From: Nostoc sp. CHAB 5834
GTDB taxonomy: Bacteria > Cyanobacteriota > Cyanobacteriia > Cyanobacteriales > Nostocaceae
Assembly (NCBI GenBank): GCA_020829485.1
Contig: JAIVFU010000024.1
Span: forward strand, 23,410-87,409
DNA: 64,000 nt
Direction: 5' to 3'
Every line of letters begins with the position of its first letter. The first letter of the stretch is position 1. The notes under the pieces are model-generated. The model was not told the DNA's origin, ran no database searches, and worked only from the letters and a program-made list of their open reading frames with translations. Both the position numbers and the translations under genes were made by a program. Positions 17,621 through 27,208 of the stretch are shown piece after piece.

Positions 17621-18739
17621 TTATTTTAAGTTCTGCTTTCGAGTAGGCGAGACTTTTGGAGACACGCCACCAGCTCGCACAATATTTTGAGATGAAATTC
17701 CCTCCAAGTTGCCCCATTTTACTAAAGCTTGATGAATCATTGCTGCCACTTCAGCACGAGTAGCTACTTTGTTGGGAGCAAGAATTTGTAGATTTGGATA
17801 GTTAACTACTAGACCATTGGCTGTAGCAGCTGCTATTTTGCTATTAGCATAGGTTGGAATATCTTTAGCATCTTTATAGACACTTAAAATCTGATTTGGG
17901 GAAGTGGGTGCTTTCAAATTCAACCCACTAACAAGGGCAACTAAAACTTGCACTCGCGTAATATTTTGTTGTGGGTTGAAGGTTTTTTTCGGGTAGCCTT
18001 TGAGAAATCCGGTACTGATGGCTTGGTCAATTGCTGAAGTAGCCCAAAATTTTGCTGGTATATCTTGAAATGCGATCGCAGTCTTAGACGGTTCTTGCTC
18101 AAAGGCTTTTTGCAGTATGGCAGCAAATTCGGCGCGGTTTACAGGCTGATTTGGTCTAAAAGAATAATCAGGAAATCCCATGAGAATACCACGGGAAGAA
18201 AGAACATCTATAAAACGCCGACCCCAAAAGTTATTGGGCACATCGTTAAATGCAATTGGCGGCGGAATAATAGATTTTTGTTTTGCCGGAGTTACTAAAG
18301 GCAATGCTGATGATGTAATTGATGACTCAAGCCCTGCTGAAGAGGGTACAGGTATCTGTGGTTGTGGGGATTGAGTTGGAATTATTTGAGCAGATGGTAA
18401 CACTGCGCGGGAAGAAGTTGCGCTGTCAGTTGGGAATGCTGGTGTCTTGGGTTCAACAACAGCTTCAGGTGGGGATGACGGCAAAACGTTGTTGGGGACT
18501 ACATTTGGTTCTACCTTGGGAGTAGGGAAGGGCAATACTTGATTTGGTTGAACACTTCTAGACGGAGTAGAGGAAGGCGACAGCAGCCCGTTTAAGTTCC
18601 AGCTAGAATCCCTGCGGGACAATGACCAAAAAAGAATCGCTCCGATAGTGGCGAAGGCAACCAGAATGGCTATAAATTCATCAAAGCCAAGGGCAGTTCT
18701 TGGGGATGACTCCGGTTCAGAAGGAGGTCTATTTGTCAT
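17621..18739 (-). CDS. Membrane-anchored S-layer homology (SLH) domain protein
   Basis: The product is 372 residues. It has a short cytoplasmic start, one membrane helix (about 22-43, FIAILVAFATIGAILFWSLS), a long Pro/Ser/Val linker (about 50-160), then three SLH repeats. The repeats begin near IAFNDVPNNFWGRRFIDVLSSRGILMGFP, IAFQDIPAKFWATSAIDQAISTGFLKGYP and VYKDAKDIPTYANSKIAAATANGLVVNYP, each followed by an RAE- or RVQ-type strand. SLH domains bind secondary cell-wall polymers on peptidoglycan, so this protein likely links the plasma membrane with the wall. There is no porin barrel after the SLH region, so it is not an OprB-type channel. Confidence 0.87.
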   Translation of the reverse strand: MTNRPPSEPESSPRTALGFDEFIAILVAFATIGAILFWSLSRRDSSWNLNGLLSPSSTPSRSVQPNQVLPFPTPKVEPNVVPNNVLPSSPPEAVVEPKTPAFPTDSATSSRAVLPSAQIIPTQSPQPQIPVPSSAGLESSITSSALPLVTPAKQKSIIPPPIAFNDVPNNFWGRRFIDVLSSRGILMGFPDYSFRPNQPVNRAEFAAILQKAFEQEPSKTAIAFQDIPAKFWATSAIDQAISTGFLKGYPKKTFNPQQNITRVQVLVALVSGLNLKAPTSPNQILSVYKDAKDIPTYANSKIAAATANGLVVNYPNLQILAPNKVATRAEVAAMIHQALVKWGNLEGISSQNIVRAGGVSPKVSPTRKQNLK

Positions 18740-18794
18740 CGTGATTACCCTGGTAGCAGTAAAATTTGTGTCTAAACAAATTAAGCCACAGATT

Positions 18795-18830
18795 TAATTC
18801 GTAATTCGTAATTCGTAATTCGTAATTCAT
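18795..18830. repeat. Heptamer tandem repeat (taattcg)n
   Basis: Five consecutive copies of the 7-mer taattcg. The same array occurs at 37564-37598 next to the sat gene. Such short tandemly repeated heptamers are typical of Nostoc and Anabaena intergenic DNA. Confidence 0.9.
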
Positions 18831-19046
18831 AGCAAAATATTAGGCTTTTGGTTCAACGCCGAGCGATGTCTAACGACAAGCCGCTTTGCGTCTACGCAAT
18901 TGGGCAGCTAGGCAATCGGCTCTTTCATCGCCACTCAACAACAAATTACCTTGTAAATCCCACCAACGCCACTCTTTGTAAAGGTTATTTTTAGTGTAGC
19001 TTGCGATCGTGATATCGATTTAGATTCAACGCTCCAAGAACTACCA

Positions 19047-20309
19047 ATGTACAACTTCTCAGTGGAAATCAACCGCACTGGTATAGAAGTGGCTAGTTTT
19101 TTGGAAAAATACCCCCTGCTACCAGGAGTAATTTTAGTAGAACAGGGAAACTTCATTGGGATGATTTCACGACGGCGACTGCTAGAATTTTTGATTCGTC
19201 CATTCGGACAAGAGTTATTTGTTCAGCAACCATTAGCCGTTCTCTATAGCTATGCGCGGATACCGATGTTGCTGCTTGCTGATACAACATTGATTTTAAC
19301 TGCAATGCAACTTAGCTTAAAGCGATCGCCAGAATTATTAGCAGAACCAATTGTAGTAGAAACAGAATCTGGTGCTTATAGATTGTTAGATGTACAAGAA
19401 TTGAATATTATTTCTTGGCAAATTCGGGGAATCGAGAATCTGGTGCGATATGAACGCAGCCAAGCCCAAATGATTCAAAATGATAAAATGGCAAATCTGG
19501 GACGTTTGGTAGACGGTGTAGCGCACGAAATTTTAGACCCAGTAGGTTTTATTTGGGGTAATATAACTTATGTTTCAACCTACAGCCAAGATTTGCTCAA
19601 GCTGATAGCAGCTTACGACAAAGAATTACCATCAGCTTCCCAGGTAATTAATCAGATTAAAGAAGAGATTGAATTTGATTTTTTAGAACAAGATTTGTCG
19701 CGATCGCTTGCTAGTATCCGTACGGGAGCGGAAAGATTAAAAAAACTCGTAACCAGCTTACAAAACTTCTGTCATATCGATGAACTTTATCCCAAACCAG
19801 TAGATTTACACGCTTGTATAGACAGTATTATTTTATTAATTAATAGCCGTCTTCAAGGAGAAATTGAAATAGTCAAATACTACGGTCAATTACCGCCAGT
19901 GTATTGCTTTATGGGGCAAATAAACCAGGTTTTGATGAATATTTTCAGCGAAGTTGTGGATACTTTACTCAATGAGGCAGTGCGACAGCAGTTGCATCGA
20001 GAAGATACAAAGACTGTTCAAAAACCCCGAATTGAGATTACTACAGAAGTAATTTCGCAAGAAGCAAGCAACCCAAATGCACCAGATTCTCGTTGGATAT
20101 TAATTCGCATTGCCGACAATGGGCCTGGAATGTCTCAAGAATTGCAACAGCAAATTATAGAGTCTTTTTCTCTTGAAACGAAAAATAGTAAAAATACTAG
20201 TCTAGCAGTAAGTTATCGAATTATCACCGTCAGACATGGCGGAAAATTAAATTTCCATTCACAGATTGGTATCGGTACAAAATTTGAAATTTTATTGCCT
20301 TTAGTTTAA
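19047..20309 (+). CDS. Histidine-kinase-like protein with CBS-like N-terminus; catalytic core degenerate
   Basis: The product is 420 residues from ATG 19047. The first 130 residues resemble a CBS-pair-like sensor (LLPGVILVEQGNFIGMISRRRLLEFL). The dimerisation domain keeps its histidine (GRLVDGVAHEILDPVGF). The ATP domain keeps the D box IADNGPGMS. The N box reads NIFSEVVDTL, where the usual second Asn is Glu, and the G2 box reads NTSLAVSYRI instead of GTGLGLAIS. Phosphotransfer may therefore be weak or absent. About 26 codons upstream stay open and read like coding sequence (ACDRDIDLDSTLQELP), but no ATG, GTG or TTG start precedes them, so the gene may be 5'-damaged or use ATT. It is convergent with a related intact kinase. 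Confidence 0.75.
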   Translation: MYNFSVEINRTGIEVASFLEKYPLLPGVILVEQGNFIGMISRRRLLEFLIRPFGQELFVQQPLAVLYSYARIPMLLLADTTLILTAMQLSLKRSPELLAEPIVVETESGAYRLLDVQELNIISWQIRGIENLVRYERSQAQMIQNDKMANLGRLVDGVAHEILDPVGFIWGNITYVSTYSQDLLKLIAAYDKELPSASQVINQIKEEIEFDFLEQDLSRSLASIRTGAERLKKLVTSLQNFCHIDELYPKPVDLHACIDSIILLINSRLQGEIEIVKYYGQLPPVYCFMGQINQVLMNIFSEVVDTLLNEAVRQQLHREDTKTVQKPRIEITTEVISQEASNPNAPDSRWILIRIADNGPGMSQELQQQIIESFSLETKNSKNTSLAVSYRIITVRHGGKLNFHSQIGIGTKFEILLPLV

Positions 20310-20331
20310 TTGATTACGAATTAACGTTGTG

Positions 20332-21411
20332 TTAGATTACTGGACAAAATAGCTGCTCGATAGGAATTTGAACCACAAACTCCGTTCCTTTTCCAGGTGT
20401 CGAAAAAAATTCTAACTTACCGCCATGTTTTTCGGTGATGATTTGATAGCTGATAGCCATTCCCATTCCTGTTCCTTTACCAACAGGTTTGGTTGTGAAG
20501 AAGGGATTAAAAATCTGTTTTTGAATCGATTCAGGAATCCCAGATCCATTGTCAGCGATCGCAATTTTTACCGATTGTGAATCAACGACAGAGGTACGAA
20601 TCGTGATGCGGCTAGGATTATCCCGAATTTCCTGATAAGTTCGTTTAGTATTCAGTTCTTCCAGGGCATCGAGAGCATTTACTAGAATATTCATAAATAC
20701 CTGGTTTAGCTGTCCGGCGTAGCATTCTACATTGGATAAATTGCCGTAGTCTCTGATAATCTGAATCTCTGGACTTTTGTCAGTGGCTTTGAGGCGGTGT
20801 TGCAAAATCATCAAAGTATTATCAATGCCTTCATGAATATCTACGGCTTTGAATTCACTTTCATCCAAGCGCGAGAAGTTACGCAGTGACAGCACAATCT
20901 CTCGAATCCGCTCCGTCCCGATATTCATTGAGTTTAATACCATAATCGCATCTTTTTCTAGAAACTCTAAATCGATGGTTTTGCGTTCGGTTTGAATTTC
21001 AACTGGTGGGTTGGGGAAGTAACAATGATAAAGTTGGACTAGTCGTAATAAGTCATGAGTATATTGGCTGATATAGCTGAGATTTCCATAAATAAAGCTA
21101 ACGGGATTGTTGATTTCATGAGCAATCCCAGCCACCATTTGACCGAGGGCAGACATCTTTTCACTTTGAATCATTTGAGCTTGCATTTTATGCAAACTAT
21201 CTAAGGTATTTTCTAACTCTTGGCCTCTTTGCTGTAAATCTGTCTGAGAGTCTTCTAACTCACAAATGACTTTCTTCAGTAAAAACTCCTTTGTTGCAAT
21301 ATCAGTTTCTAACTGGCGGCGTTCATTTTCGCAGCGTTCCAACTTCTTTCGCAAGATGCGGTTTGCCTTTTCCAACTCTTGCATCTGTATGGAATTGTCT
21401 TGGTTATCCAT
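20332..21411 (-). CDS. Soluble sensor histidine kinase with N-terminal coiled coil
   Basis: The product is 359 residues with no membrane helix. Residues about 8-85 are a charged coiled coil (KANRILRKKLERCENERRQLETD...). The H box SALGQMVAGIAHEINNPVSFIYGNLSYI follows, then the N box NQVFMNILVNALDAL, G1 IADNGSGIP, F box IFNPFFTTKPVGKGTGMGMAIS and a normal end. This is the ZraS/NtrB-like subclass with HEINNP. It starts 7 bases after the FIST gene stop, so the two form an operon in which the FIST protein probably feeds a small-molecule signal to the kinase. Confidence 0.9.
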   Translation of the reverse strand: MDNQDNSIQMQELEKANRILRKKLERCENERRQLETDIATKEFLLKKVICELEDSQTDLQQRGQELENTLDSLHKMQAQMIQSEKMSALGQMVAGIAHEINNPVSFIYGNLSYISQYTHDLLRLVQLYHCYFPNPPVEIQTERKTIDLEFLEKDAIMVLNSMNIGTERIREIVLSLRNFSRLDESEFKAVDIHEGIDNTLMILQHRLKATDKSPEIQIIRDYGNLSNVECYAGQLNQVFMNILVNALDALEELNTKRTYQEIRDNPSRITIRTSVVDSQSVKIAIADNGSGIPESIQKQIFNPFFTTKPVGKGTGMGMAISYQIITEKHGGKLEFFSTPGKGTEFVVQIPIEQLFCPVI

Positions 21412-21418
21412 ACACTAC

Positions 21419-22576
21419 TTATTTTGTTCCTACTAACAGTGTTACAAACGTTTTATTATGAAATTGGGTTTGACCTCTACCCACTAAAGGAGCAATTTCA
21501 CCATAAGCATAGAAACCACAACAAGGTAATGCCTTTGGTAAATGAGTTTTGACAAGCTGATATTCAAGTCTTGCCAGAGTTCCCAGAATTCGCCGACGGG
21601 CTGCACAGGAAATAAGTAACGCTGCTGTTGGCTCCACACCGGGATAATCGGCAAGAGCATTTTTCAAGGATGTCTCAGAAGCTGACAGAATATTGTCACG
21701 AGTTGCATCGGTGATTTGCACAACTGCCTGTTCAGGAATATCTGAGAAGAACGTCATGCTCCCAGACTGTTGATCGTAGCCATTGGGTGCCCGCAAATAA
21801 AAATGATTTTGATCCTCAAAAACTGCCAGAGCATAGATGGCATAGTTGGATGCAAATCTTTCTTCACCGAGATAATGCTGATAGAAATCTAAGGCACGCT
21901 GTCCATCAATTTCATAGACTATGTTGCCATCCACTTTAGTTACACGGCTACGTTGGCTGATGGGAGTCCAACCACAGGCAACTCCGTGAGAAAATAGTAG
22001 TTTTCCAGAGAATAGTAGCACTGGAACTGAATCACTCAATACTTCACCTTGGAAGAATTGGTAGGTTTTGTCAAAGGTATAGTCATCGGCAGTCATTCCC
22101 CCAATGATGGGAATATGCTCTCCCAGGCTTTGTTTTAAAGCTTCTAAAATTAAAACCCCGTTGCTTGTCAGACTATCGGGAAAGGTAAGGCACAATTGTG
22201 GTACAGATGCACTCTTTGCCTTAGCTTGTGCGATCGCTTCTTGGGCTGCAAGGGCTGGATTTTTGGATGCTCCTCGGCCAATACCTGAGTGAATTTCTAC
22301 TTCATCACTAGCAAACAGCATTAAGGTCAGAGAATCTTGCTGAAACTCCAGAATTGAAGAGATTTCTCCATTTGTAGTTCCACCAATCAACTCAATTCCG
22401 GGAAAAGCATCTTGGATGCATTGCAAAATTAACGCATGGTCAAAGTCTATAGCAGTGAATAAAAGTCCAGCTTGAGGAAGGAAGCCTGCAAGAGAACGGC
22501 TACATTCTTGAAGAACTTCAGCGATCGCATTTTGAGAATCAGGATCGTCGCTATGACCAACAACAACTTGAAACAC
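21419..22576 (-). CDS. FIST-domain sensory protein
   Basis: The product is 385 residues. It shows FIST_N (about 30-220; e.g. FPGIELIGGTTNGEIS, and IPIIGGMTADD in the middle) and FIST_C (about 225-370; e.g. YEIDGQRALDFYQHYLG and the end CCGFYAYGEIAPL). FIST proteins are soluble input modules, thought to bind small ligands such as amino acids, and they occur next to kinases or chemotaxis genes. The order FIST then histidine kinase, with a 7-base gap, fits a two-protein sensor. The ATG start agrees with the usual family N-terminus. Confidence 0.9.
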   Translation of the reverse strand: MFQVVVGHSDDPDSQNAIAEVLQECSRSLAGFLPQAGLLFTAIDFDHALILQCIQDAFPGIELIGGTTNGEISSILEFQQDSLTLMLFASDEVEIHSGIGRGASKNPALAAQEAIAQAKAKSASVPQLCLTFPDSLTSNGVLILEALKQSLGEHIPIIGGMTADDYTFDKTYQFFQGEVLSDSVPVLLFSGKLLFSHGVACGWTPISQRSRVTKVDGNIVYEIDGQRALDFYQHYLGEERFASNYAIYALAVFEDQNHFYLRAPNGYDQQSGSMTFFSDIPEQAVVQITDATRDNILSASETSLKNALADYPGVEPTAALLISCAARRRILGTLARLEYQLVKTHLPKALPCCGFYAYGEIAPLVGRGQTQFHNKTFVTLLVGTK

Positions 22577-22772
22577 AGCTACCTCATAGTAAGTTTTAAT
22601 ACCAGGTAGCTAATCCAATCCGAATATCAGCACCCAGCAACCTACACTTAGATTTCCCACTTACTTGAACTAAATCTCAATTCACCTGACTTTTTCTCTC
22701 CCCAGTCCCCCTGACAATTCAGGTTATGTGGAAAAGCTAACGATTCACCTACCCCCTTTCCGACGCTCTAAG

Positions 22773-23034
22773 CTACGGTGTACACACAAGTTTTGCCGCA
22801 GCCATATCTTTATTAATAAATCTCCCACTCCGTTTCTATCCCGCCTCGGAATGAATTCCGAGTCTCATAACTAAAGTCCACTAAGCGTGGACTAAATATT
22901 ATTCAGTCCACGCTTAGTGGACTTGGGCTATCAGCCCTGAACTTCAGTTCTGGGCGGGATTGCCTGTCTGTGTGACAGTTTCACTCTGACAAAAATGTGG
23001 GTAGAGAATTTTTCGACTTGTGTGTACACCGTAG
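22773..23034. mobile_element. Inverted-repeat-bounded element, 262 bp, with REP-like palindrome inside
   Basis: An 18-bp perfect terminal inverted repeat (ctacggtgtacacacaag / cttgtgtgtacaccgtag) encloses this stretch. The flanks read gacgctctaag on the left and gacggctctaag on the right, which may be an imperfect target duplication. Inside is a long hairpin (gtccactaagcgtggact / agtccacgcttagtggac) within a dispersed repeat that also appears around 28195-28627. No coding sequence is present. Confidence 0.7.
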
Positions 23035-23138
23035 GACGGCTCTAAGGGGGAAAATTCAAAGTCTCTCTCCTCAAAGGAAGAGAGAAATAGAAGTGAGGTT
23101 TTCCAGATCCCGTGAAAAGTAAGCCCAGTCCCCAGTTT

Positions 23139-24635
23139 TCAATTTATCTGCAATAAACTTTCGCCACGTTGATAAATTTCCCGCGCGTAATCAGTCCAAG
23201 CACCTTGTCCCCAATAACGAAAACAACTAGTTTGCAACAACAGGTTATGTAGAAGAACGTTACGGTATTGAGATTGTCTAGTAATCGGTTCTGCTGAGTC
23301 AGTTTGCAGTAAGGGATCAAATTTTTGATGGAATAAACTGCTTAGTTGATACATGGGAGACAACACATTTTCATATCCTTTTACCCAACTGATATGATTT
23401 GTCCACGAGGCTCCATCCAAATGAAAATTAGAGTTTATTTGCTTTAATTCTTGAATGGCATTCTCTACAGCTTCCGGTTGACAATTGTCTGATGAAATTC
23501 GCTCCCAAATCTGATGTTGTCCTACTGGCTGACAAGTTGGATAGTCTTCAGGTTTGCATCCAGCAGCTTCGATTAATTCTAAATATTCTGTACCACACAC
23601 CCCGACTACACCAGATTTCCCGCCGTTGTTATTGACCATATCCCCCCAAGCTTGTTTAAAAGCGCTAGGAAATTCATTCATCATCACGCCACCATTTTCA
23701 CCATCTCCAATTTGGCTAACTATTGGTGGTACAAAAACACTGCCAATTTGTTGTTTGGATAATGTTTTAGCTTCATAATAAGGCTGCATTTGTGCTACTA
23801 ATTTAGTATCCGAACCTTGGGTTTTAATTAAGGCTGTAATGCTAATTGTTTCGCCTTGAGAATTACGGGCAATTAGACGATGTGGTAAATGTTTGTGAGT
23901 AAGAGATTGACCGCTAATTGTTTCTACAGAATGTTCTTGAACGAGTAACCAGCGATATCCACATTCTTTCAGCGCTTTCACAAATTCAAAGAGAGCATCA
24001 GGGTGATTTGGTAGGTGCATTTCTGGAGGCGAAAATCCTTTGACTCGCGCTAATGCTTCCCAGCCAAAAATTGCTGCAAAGTGATGTTGCCATGCGATGA
24101 TATGCAATTTGATATCTGCTATGGGTGTCGAAGGAATAACTGCATGGCCCCACATTGTACCCAGCCATTCTACATAAGGTTGATAGGTGCGATCGCAAGT
24201 AATCCGTTTGAGATTATCGAGAACATCATCGCGTCCCATTTGCCGCAGTCCCCACAGCAGATTACCTGAGTAATCCAACATCACACGGGGATTGCAACCT
24301 TGACTGACAAGTTCGGGGATCAAGTCTCCCATGCGGCTATAACAATGGGCAAAAGGATCTGCATTGTGGTTATCCCCTTCATGAGGATGTTCAAACATAT
24401 ATTGCAGATTGCTGATGAGTGTACCACTATTTCCAGCAGGTATAGTTGGCTGGTGCATGTGTAAGGCGATCGCAAACACAGCATTTACGTTTTCTAAACG
24501 AATATTTGTTGTTGGTAAAAATACTGGTTGATCGTGGTTAACCACAGAGAGAACCTCTGTTTCCCAACCAGATATATTCGGCAAGCCATCAATGATTTCG
24601 GGCAAATTACTAAGAATTTTGGGCAAGGAAAGCAT
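23139..24635 (-). CDS. Glycoside hydrolase family 57-like protein
   Basis: The product is 498 residues. The stretch VFAIALHMHQPTIPAGNSG is the first GH57 motif (HxHQP). Further GH57-like features are the HCYSRMGDLIPEL segment, GFSPPEMHLPNH, and WGDMVNNNGGKSGVVGVCGTEYLELIE. GH57 enzymes cleave or transfer alpha-glucans (amylopullulanase, branching enzyme and similar). The catalytic glutamate is plausibly in GFSPPEM, but I cannot assign it with certainty. There is no signal peptide, so it should act on cytoplasmic glycogen. It stands alone in its region. Confidence 0.82.
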   Translation of the reverse strand: MLSLPKILSNLPEIIDGLPNISGWETEVLSVVNHDQPVFLPTTNIRLENVNAVFAIALHMHQPTIPAGNSGTLISNLQYMFEHPHEGDNHNADPFAHCYSRMGDLIPELVSQGCNPRVMLDYSGNLLWGLRQMGRDDVLDNLKRITCDRTYQPYVEWLGTMWGHAVIPSTPIADIKLHIIAWQHHFAAIFGWEALARVKGFSPPEMHLPNHPDALFEFVKALKECGYRWLLVQEHSVETISGQSLTHKHLPHRLIARNSQGETISITALIKTQGSDTKLVAQMQPYYEAKTLSKQQIGSVFVPPIVSQIGDGENGGVMMNEFPSAFKQAWGDMVNNNGGKSGVVGVCGTEYLELIEAAGCKPEDYPTCQPVGQHQIWERISSDNCQPEAVENAIQELKQINSNFHLDGASWTNHISWVKGYENVLSPMYQLSSLFHQKFDPLLQTDSAEPITRQSQYRNVLLHNLLLQTSCFRYWGQGAWTDYAREIYQRGESLLQIN

Positions 24636-25071
24636 TTCTGATTGCTCCGAAACAAGGTATGTCTAATTATGCGATCGCACAGCAATTTCTGATCTACAAC
24701 TTTATTTATTGATGCAAACTGCGATCGCCTTGTAGTCCCGCGATATCTGTGTAATTCAATAGTTTGGATCTTACACTTGTACAAAAATTGTTAAAAAACA
24801 TACAATAACTATATTTAATTCTGCTGCTATAAGCGTACATCTGTACGCCCTACAGCCGATTCATTATTTTGCAAAGATTTTTGCAAATAGTATGATCAAC
24901 TCGAAATGAAAAATTCAGATTTAATCTGGGTTCCTGGGTTGGAATCTGTTTCGTTCTTTTAAATAAGCTATAAAATCCAGAGAAACTATACACAGTAAAT
25001 ATTAGTATTTATCAAGATAAAATTTTCTATTCTATCTTTTGTTACGCAAATTTAATTTTAGGACAGGTCTA
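24636..25071. other. Intergenic, no gene seen
   Basis: This is divergent spacing between the GH57-like gene and the broken ScyD/E-like gene. It contains a run of HIP1 sites near 24670-24725 and otherwise AT-rich DNA. Promoters for both genes are expected here, but I cannot place them. Confidence 0.4.
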
Positions 25072-26355
25072 ATGAAACTAAAACAATTTGGAATTACATT
25101 TTTGAGTGTTTGTATTGCTGCTTTTTCGGGAATGAAAGCAGCAGAGGCGGCATCATTTTCGGTAATTGCCGATGGTCTTAATAGTCCACGGGGTCTAACT
25201 TTTGGTACTGACGGGAGTCTCTACGTCACCGAAGCAGGAACAGGCGGCAGTGGAGCTTGTGTTCCTTCACCCAGCGTTGCAAACCAATCTTTATGTTATG
25301 GCACAACTGGTGCAGTGACAAAAATTGGAAATGGTACGCAAGAACGTATACTTACAGGGCTTCCTTCTTTAGCATTACCAGATGGTACTGATACTTCTGG
25401 GCCTCAAGATATCAAATTTGATGCTACTGGCAAGCCTTATATTGCAATTGGGTATGGTTAAAATCCCACATTTCGCGCCGCATTAGGTAACACTGATTTA
25501 GGAAAAATCATCACTACTAATTTCAATACAAATTCGTGGACTAGTGTTGCTGATTTAGCTAATTATGAACTTGCAAATAATTCCGACCAAGGCGATCTAA
25601 TTAGCAATCCCTTCTCTCTTCTTGTAGATGGAAATAATATTGTTGCGGTTGATACTGGTGCTAATGAATTACTCAGCGTAGGTACTGATGGAAGAAATTT
25701 AAAGGCGATCGCTACAATTCCCCAGCAGACATTAACTAATCCAATTTTCCCCTCTGGCGCATTATCATCGCCATTTGAAATCTAAGCAGTACCCACAAAT
25801 ATCGCCAAAGGCCCAGATGGCGCTTATTATATTAGCCAATTAACTGGTTTTCCTTTTCCAGAAGGTGAAGCAAAAATCTATCGAATTGGTGCTGATGGTC
25901 AACCAACAGTTTATACCGATGGCTTTACCCAACTTATTGACTTAGATTTTGATACCGAGGGTAATTTATATGCTTTGCAGTACGCTAATCAGTCACTCTG
26001 GAAAGGTAATTTATATGCTTTGCAGTACGCTAATCAGTCACTCTGGAAAGGTAATCTAGATGGTTCTGTAATTAAAATAGCGAGCGATGGGACTCGCACA
26101 ACTATTCTTAGTGGCAATGGATTAGAGTCTCCTACTGCTTTGACTATTGGTGCTGATGGTGCTATTTACGTAACAAACCGAGGCGATCGCCCTGGAGTTG
26201 GACAAGTTCTCAAAATTGAGAATGCCAAGTCTGTTCCTGAATCTACTTCTACTTTCAGCTTATTAGCATTTCTTGGAACTGTGAGCATTACTTTATTGCA
26301 CAAGGGTAAAGCCAAACGACTGAAGATTTCGGACAAGTTTGTTCAGGAGTGTTGA
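25072..26355 (+). pseudogene. ScyD/ScyE-like beta-propeller protein with PEP-CTERM-like tail, interrupted by two stops
   Basis: One frame reads through 1284 bases with two internal TAA codons (25459-25461 and 25783-25785). It starts with a signal peptide (MKLKQFGITFLSVCIAAFSG) and continues with propeller repeats (GLNSPRGLTFGTDGSLYVTEAG; GPDGAYYISQLTGFPFPEGEA). It ends with VPESTSTFSLLAFLGTVSITLL followed by basic residues, like a PEP-CTERM sorting tail. ScyD/ScyE relatives are secreted proteins, some linked to scytonemin genes, but no scytonemin genes are seen here. A 45-bp tandem duplication at 25960-26049 repeats GNLYALQYANQSLWK. The first piece ends at 25461, before most of the propeller. 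The second TAA is one base from CAA. Confidence 0.85.
25960..26049 (+). repeat. 45-bp exact tandem duplication in the ScyD/E-like pseudogene
   Basis: Units 25960-26004 and 26005-26049 appear identical. The duplication keeps the frame, so it is not what broke the gene. Its perfect identity suggests a recent event. Confidence 0.9.
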
Positions 26356-26386
26356 GTCAACGATCGCCCTCGGCGTTTCCCCTTGT

Positions 26387-27208
26387 CTACGAGACGCTAC
26401 GCGAAGGGATAAGTTTTTCAATCAGCCGTTGTCTGCTTGGTGCTGGCGGAGTTACTATTCGTAAAATTAGCTCTAGCAACCAAGGAGCAAGGCGTTGGCA
26501 CCATACAGCTAAATGACTTTGCCATCCGACTAAAATTTCTGGTGAATCGTTTTGCATTCCGGTGACAAGTGCTTTGGCCACTTGCTGGGGAGTCATGGGG
26601 ATCACCCAGCGAAATAATTTGAAGTCGCGCACCATATCTGTGTCTGTCAAAGAAGGTAGTAATGCAATGACTCGGATATTGTAATCAGCTAGTTCCTGGC
26701 GCAAGGCTTGGGTAAATCCTAAGATGGCAAACTTGGTAGCAGAATAAGTCGCCATCGTCGGTGCAGCCACTTTCCCCATTAGACTTGATACATTGACGAT
26801 TGTTCCTTGCCTTTGGCTGGCCATACGTCTAGCTATCAGACTAGTGAGGTTGTACATCCCTAACAAGTTTACCGAGAGTTCTTCTTGAACTTGGGGCATT
26901 TTAGATTGCAAAAACGAGCTTTGGTATGCCACTCCTGCACAATTAACCAGCAGGTGAATCTGTCCATAATTGCGCCATAGTTGGGCAACAGCGATATTTA
27001 CTTCAATTGTTTGAGTCAAATCTAAGGGTACGATCGCAGTTTCTGTCCCCATCGCCTCGATTTCCTTAGCTACCTCAACTAACTTTTGGCGATCGCGTGC
27101 TACCAATATTAGTCGCTTGATGCCGATTTGCGCTAGTTCGAGAGCGATCGCTCGTCCAATCCCACGCGAAGCCCCTGTAATTAGAGCAACTTTACCTTGA
27201 ATCTCCAT
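26387..27208 (-). CDS. Short-chain dehydrogenase/reductase (SDR)
   Basis: The product is 273 residues from ATG 27208, which has GGAGG just upstream on its strand. An upstream in-frame start at 27268 is less likely. The classical SDR pattern is complete: TGASRGIG (cofactor loop), NCAG, the catalytic Ser in NVSSLMG, YSATK (Tyr and Lys) and a C-terminal PSLTDTDMV. It would oxidise or reduce a hydroxyl/keto group with NAD(P)H, substrate unknown. The hydrophobic C-terminal stretch (WLLELILRIV) is common in SDRs acting on lipids. The last codons run into a dispersed repeat (cttgtctacgagacgctacg), so the C-terminus may have been reshaped. Confidence 0.88.
   Translation of the reverse strand: MEIQGKVALITGASRGIGRAIALELAQIGIKRLILVARDRQKLVEVAKEIEAMGTETAIVPLDLTQTIEVNIAVAQLWRNYGQIHLLVNCAGVAYQSSFLQSKMPQVQEELSVNLLGMYNLTSLIARRMASQRQGTIVNVSSLMGKVAAPTMATYSATKFAILGFTQALRQELADYNIRVIALLPSLTDTDMVRDFKLFRWVIPMTPQQVAKALVTGMQNDSPEILVGWQSHLAVWCQRLAPWLLELILRIVTPPAPSRQRLIEKLIPSRSVS

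Noticed and set aside
18795..18830. CRISPR-like array
   Set aside because: The 7-bp units are contiguous without spacers. The same holds for the ggggagt, ggagtag and ctccccctg arrays.
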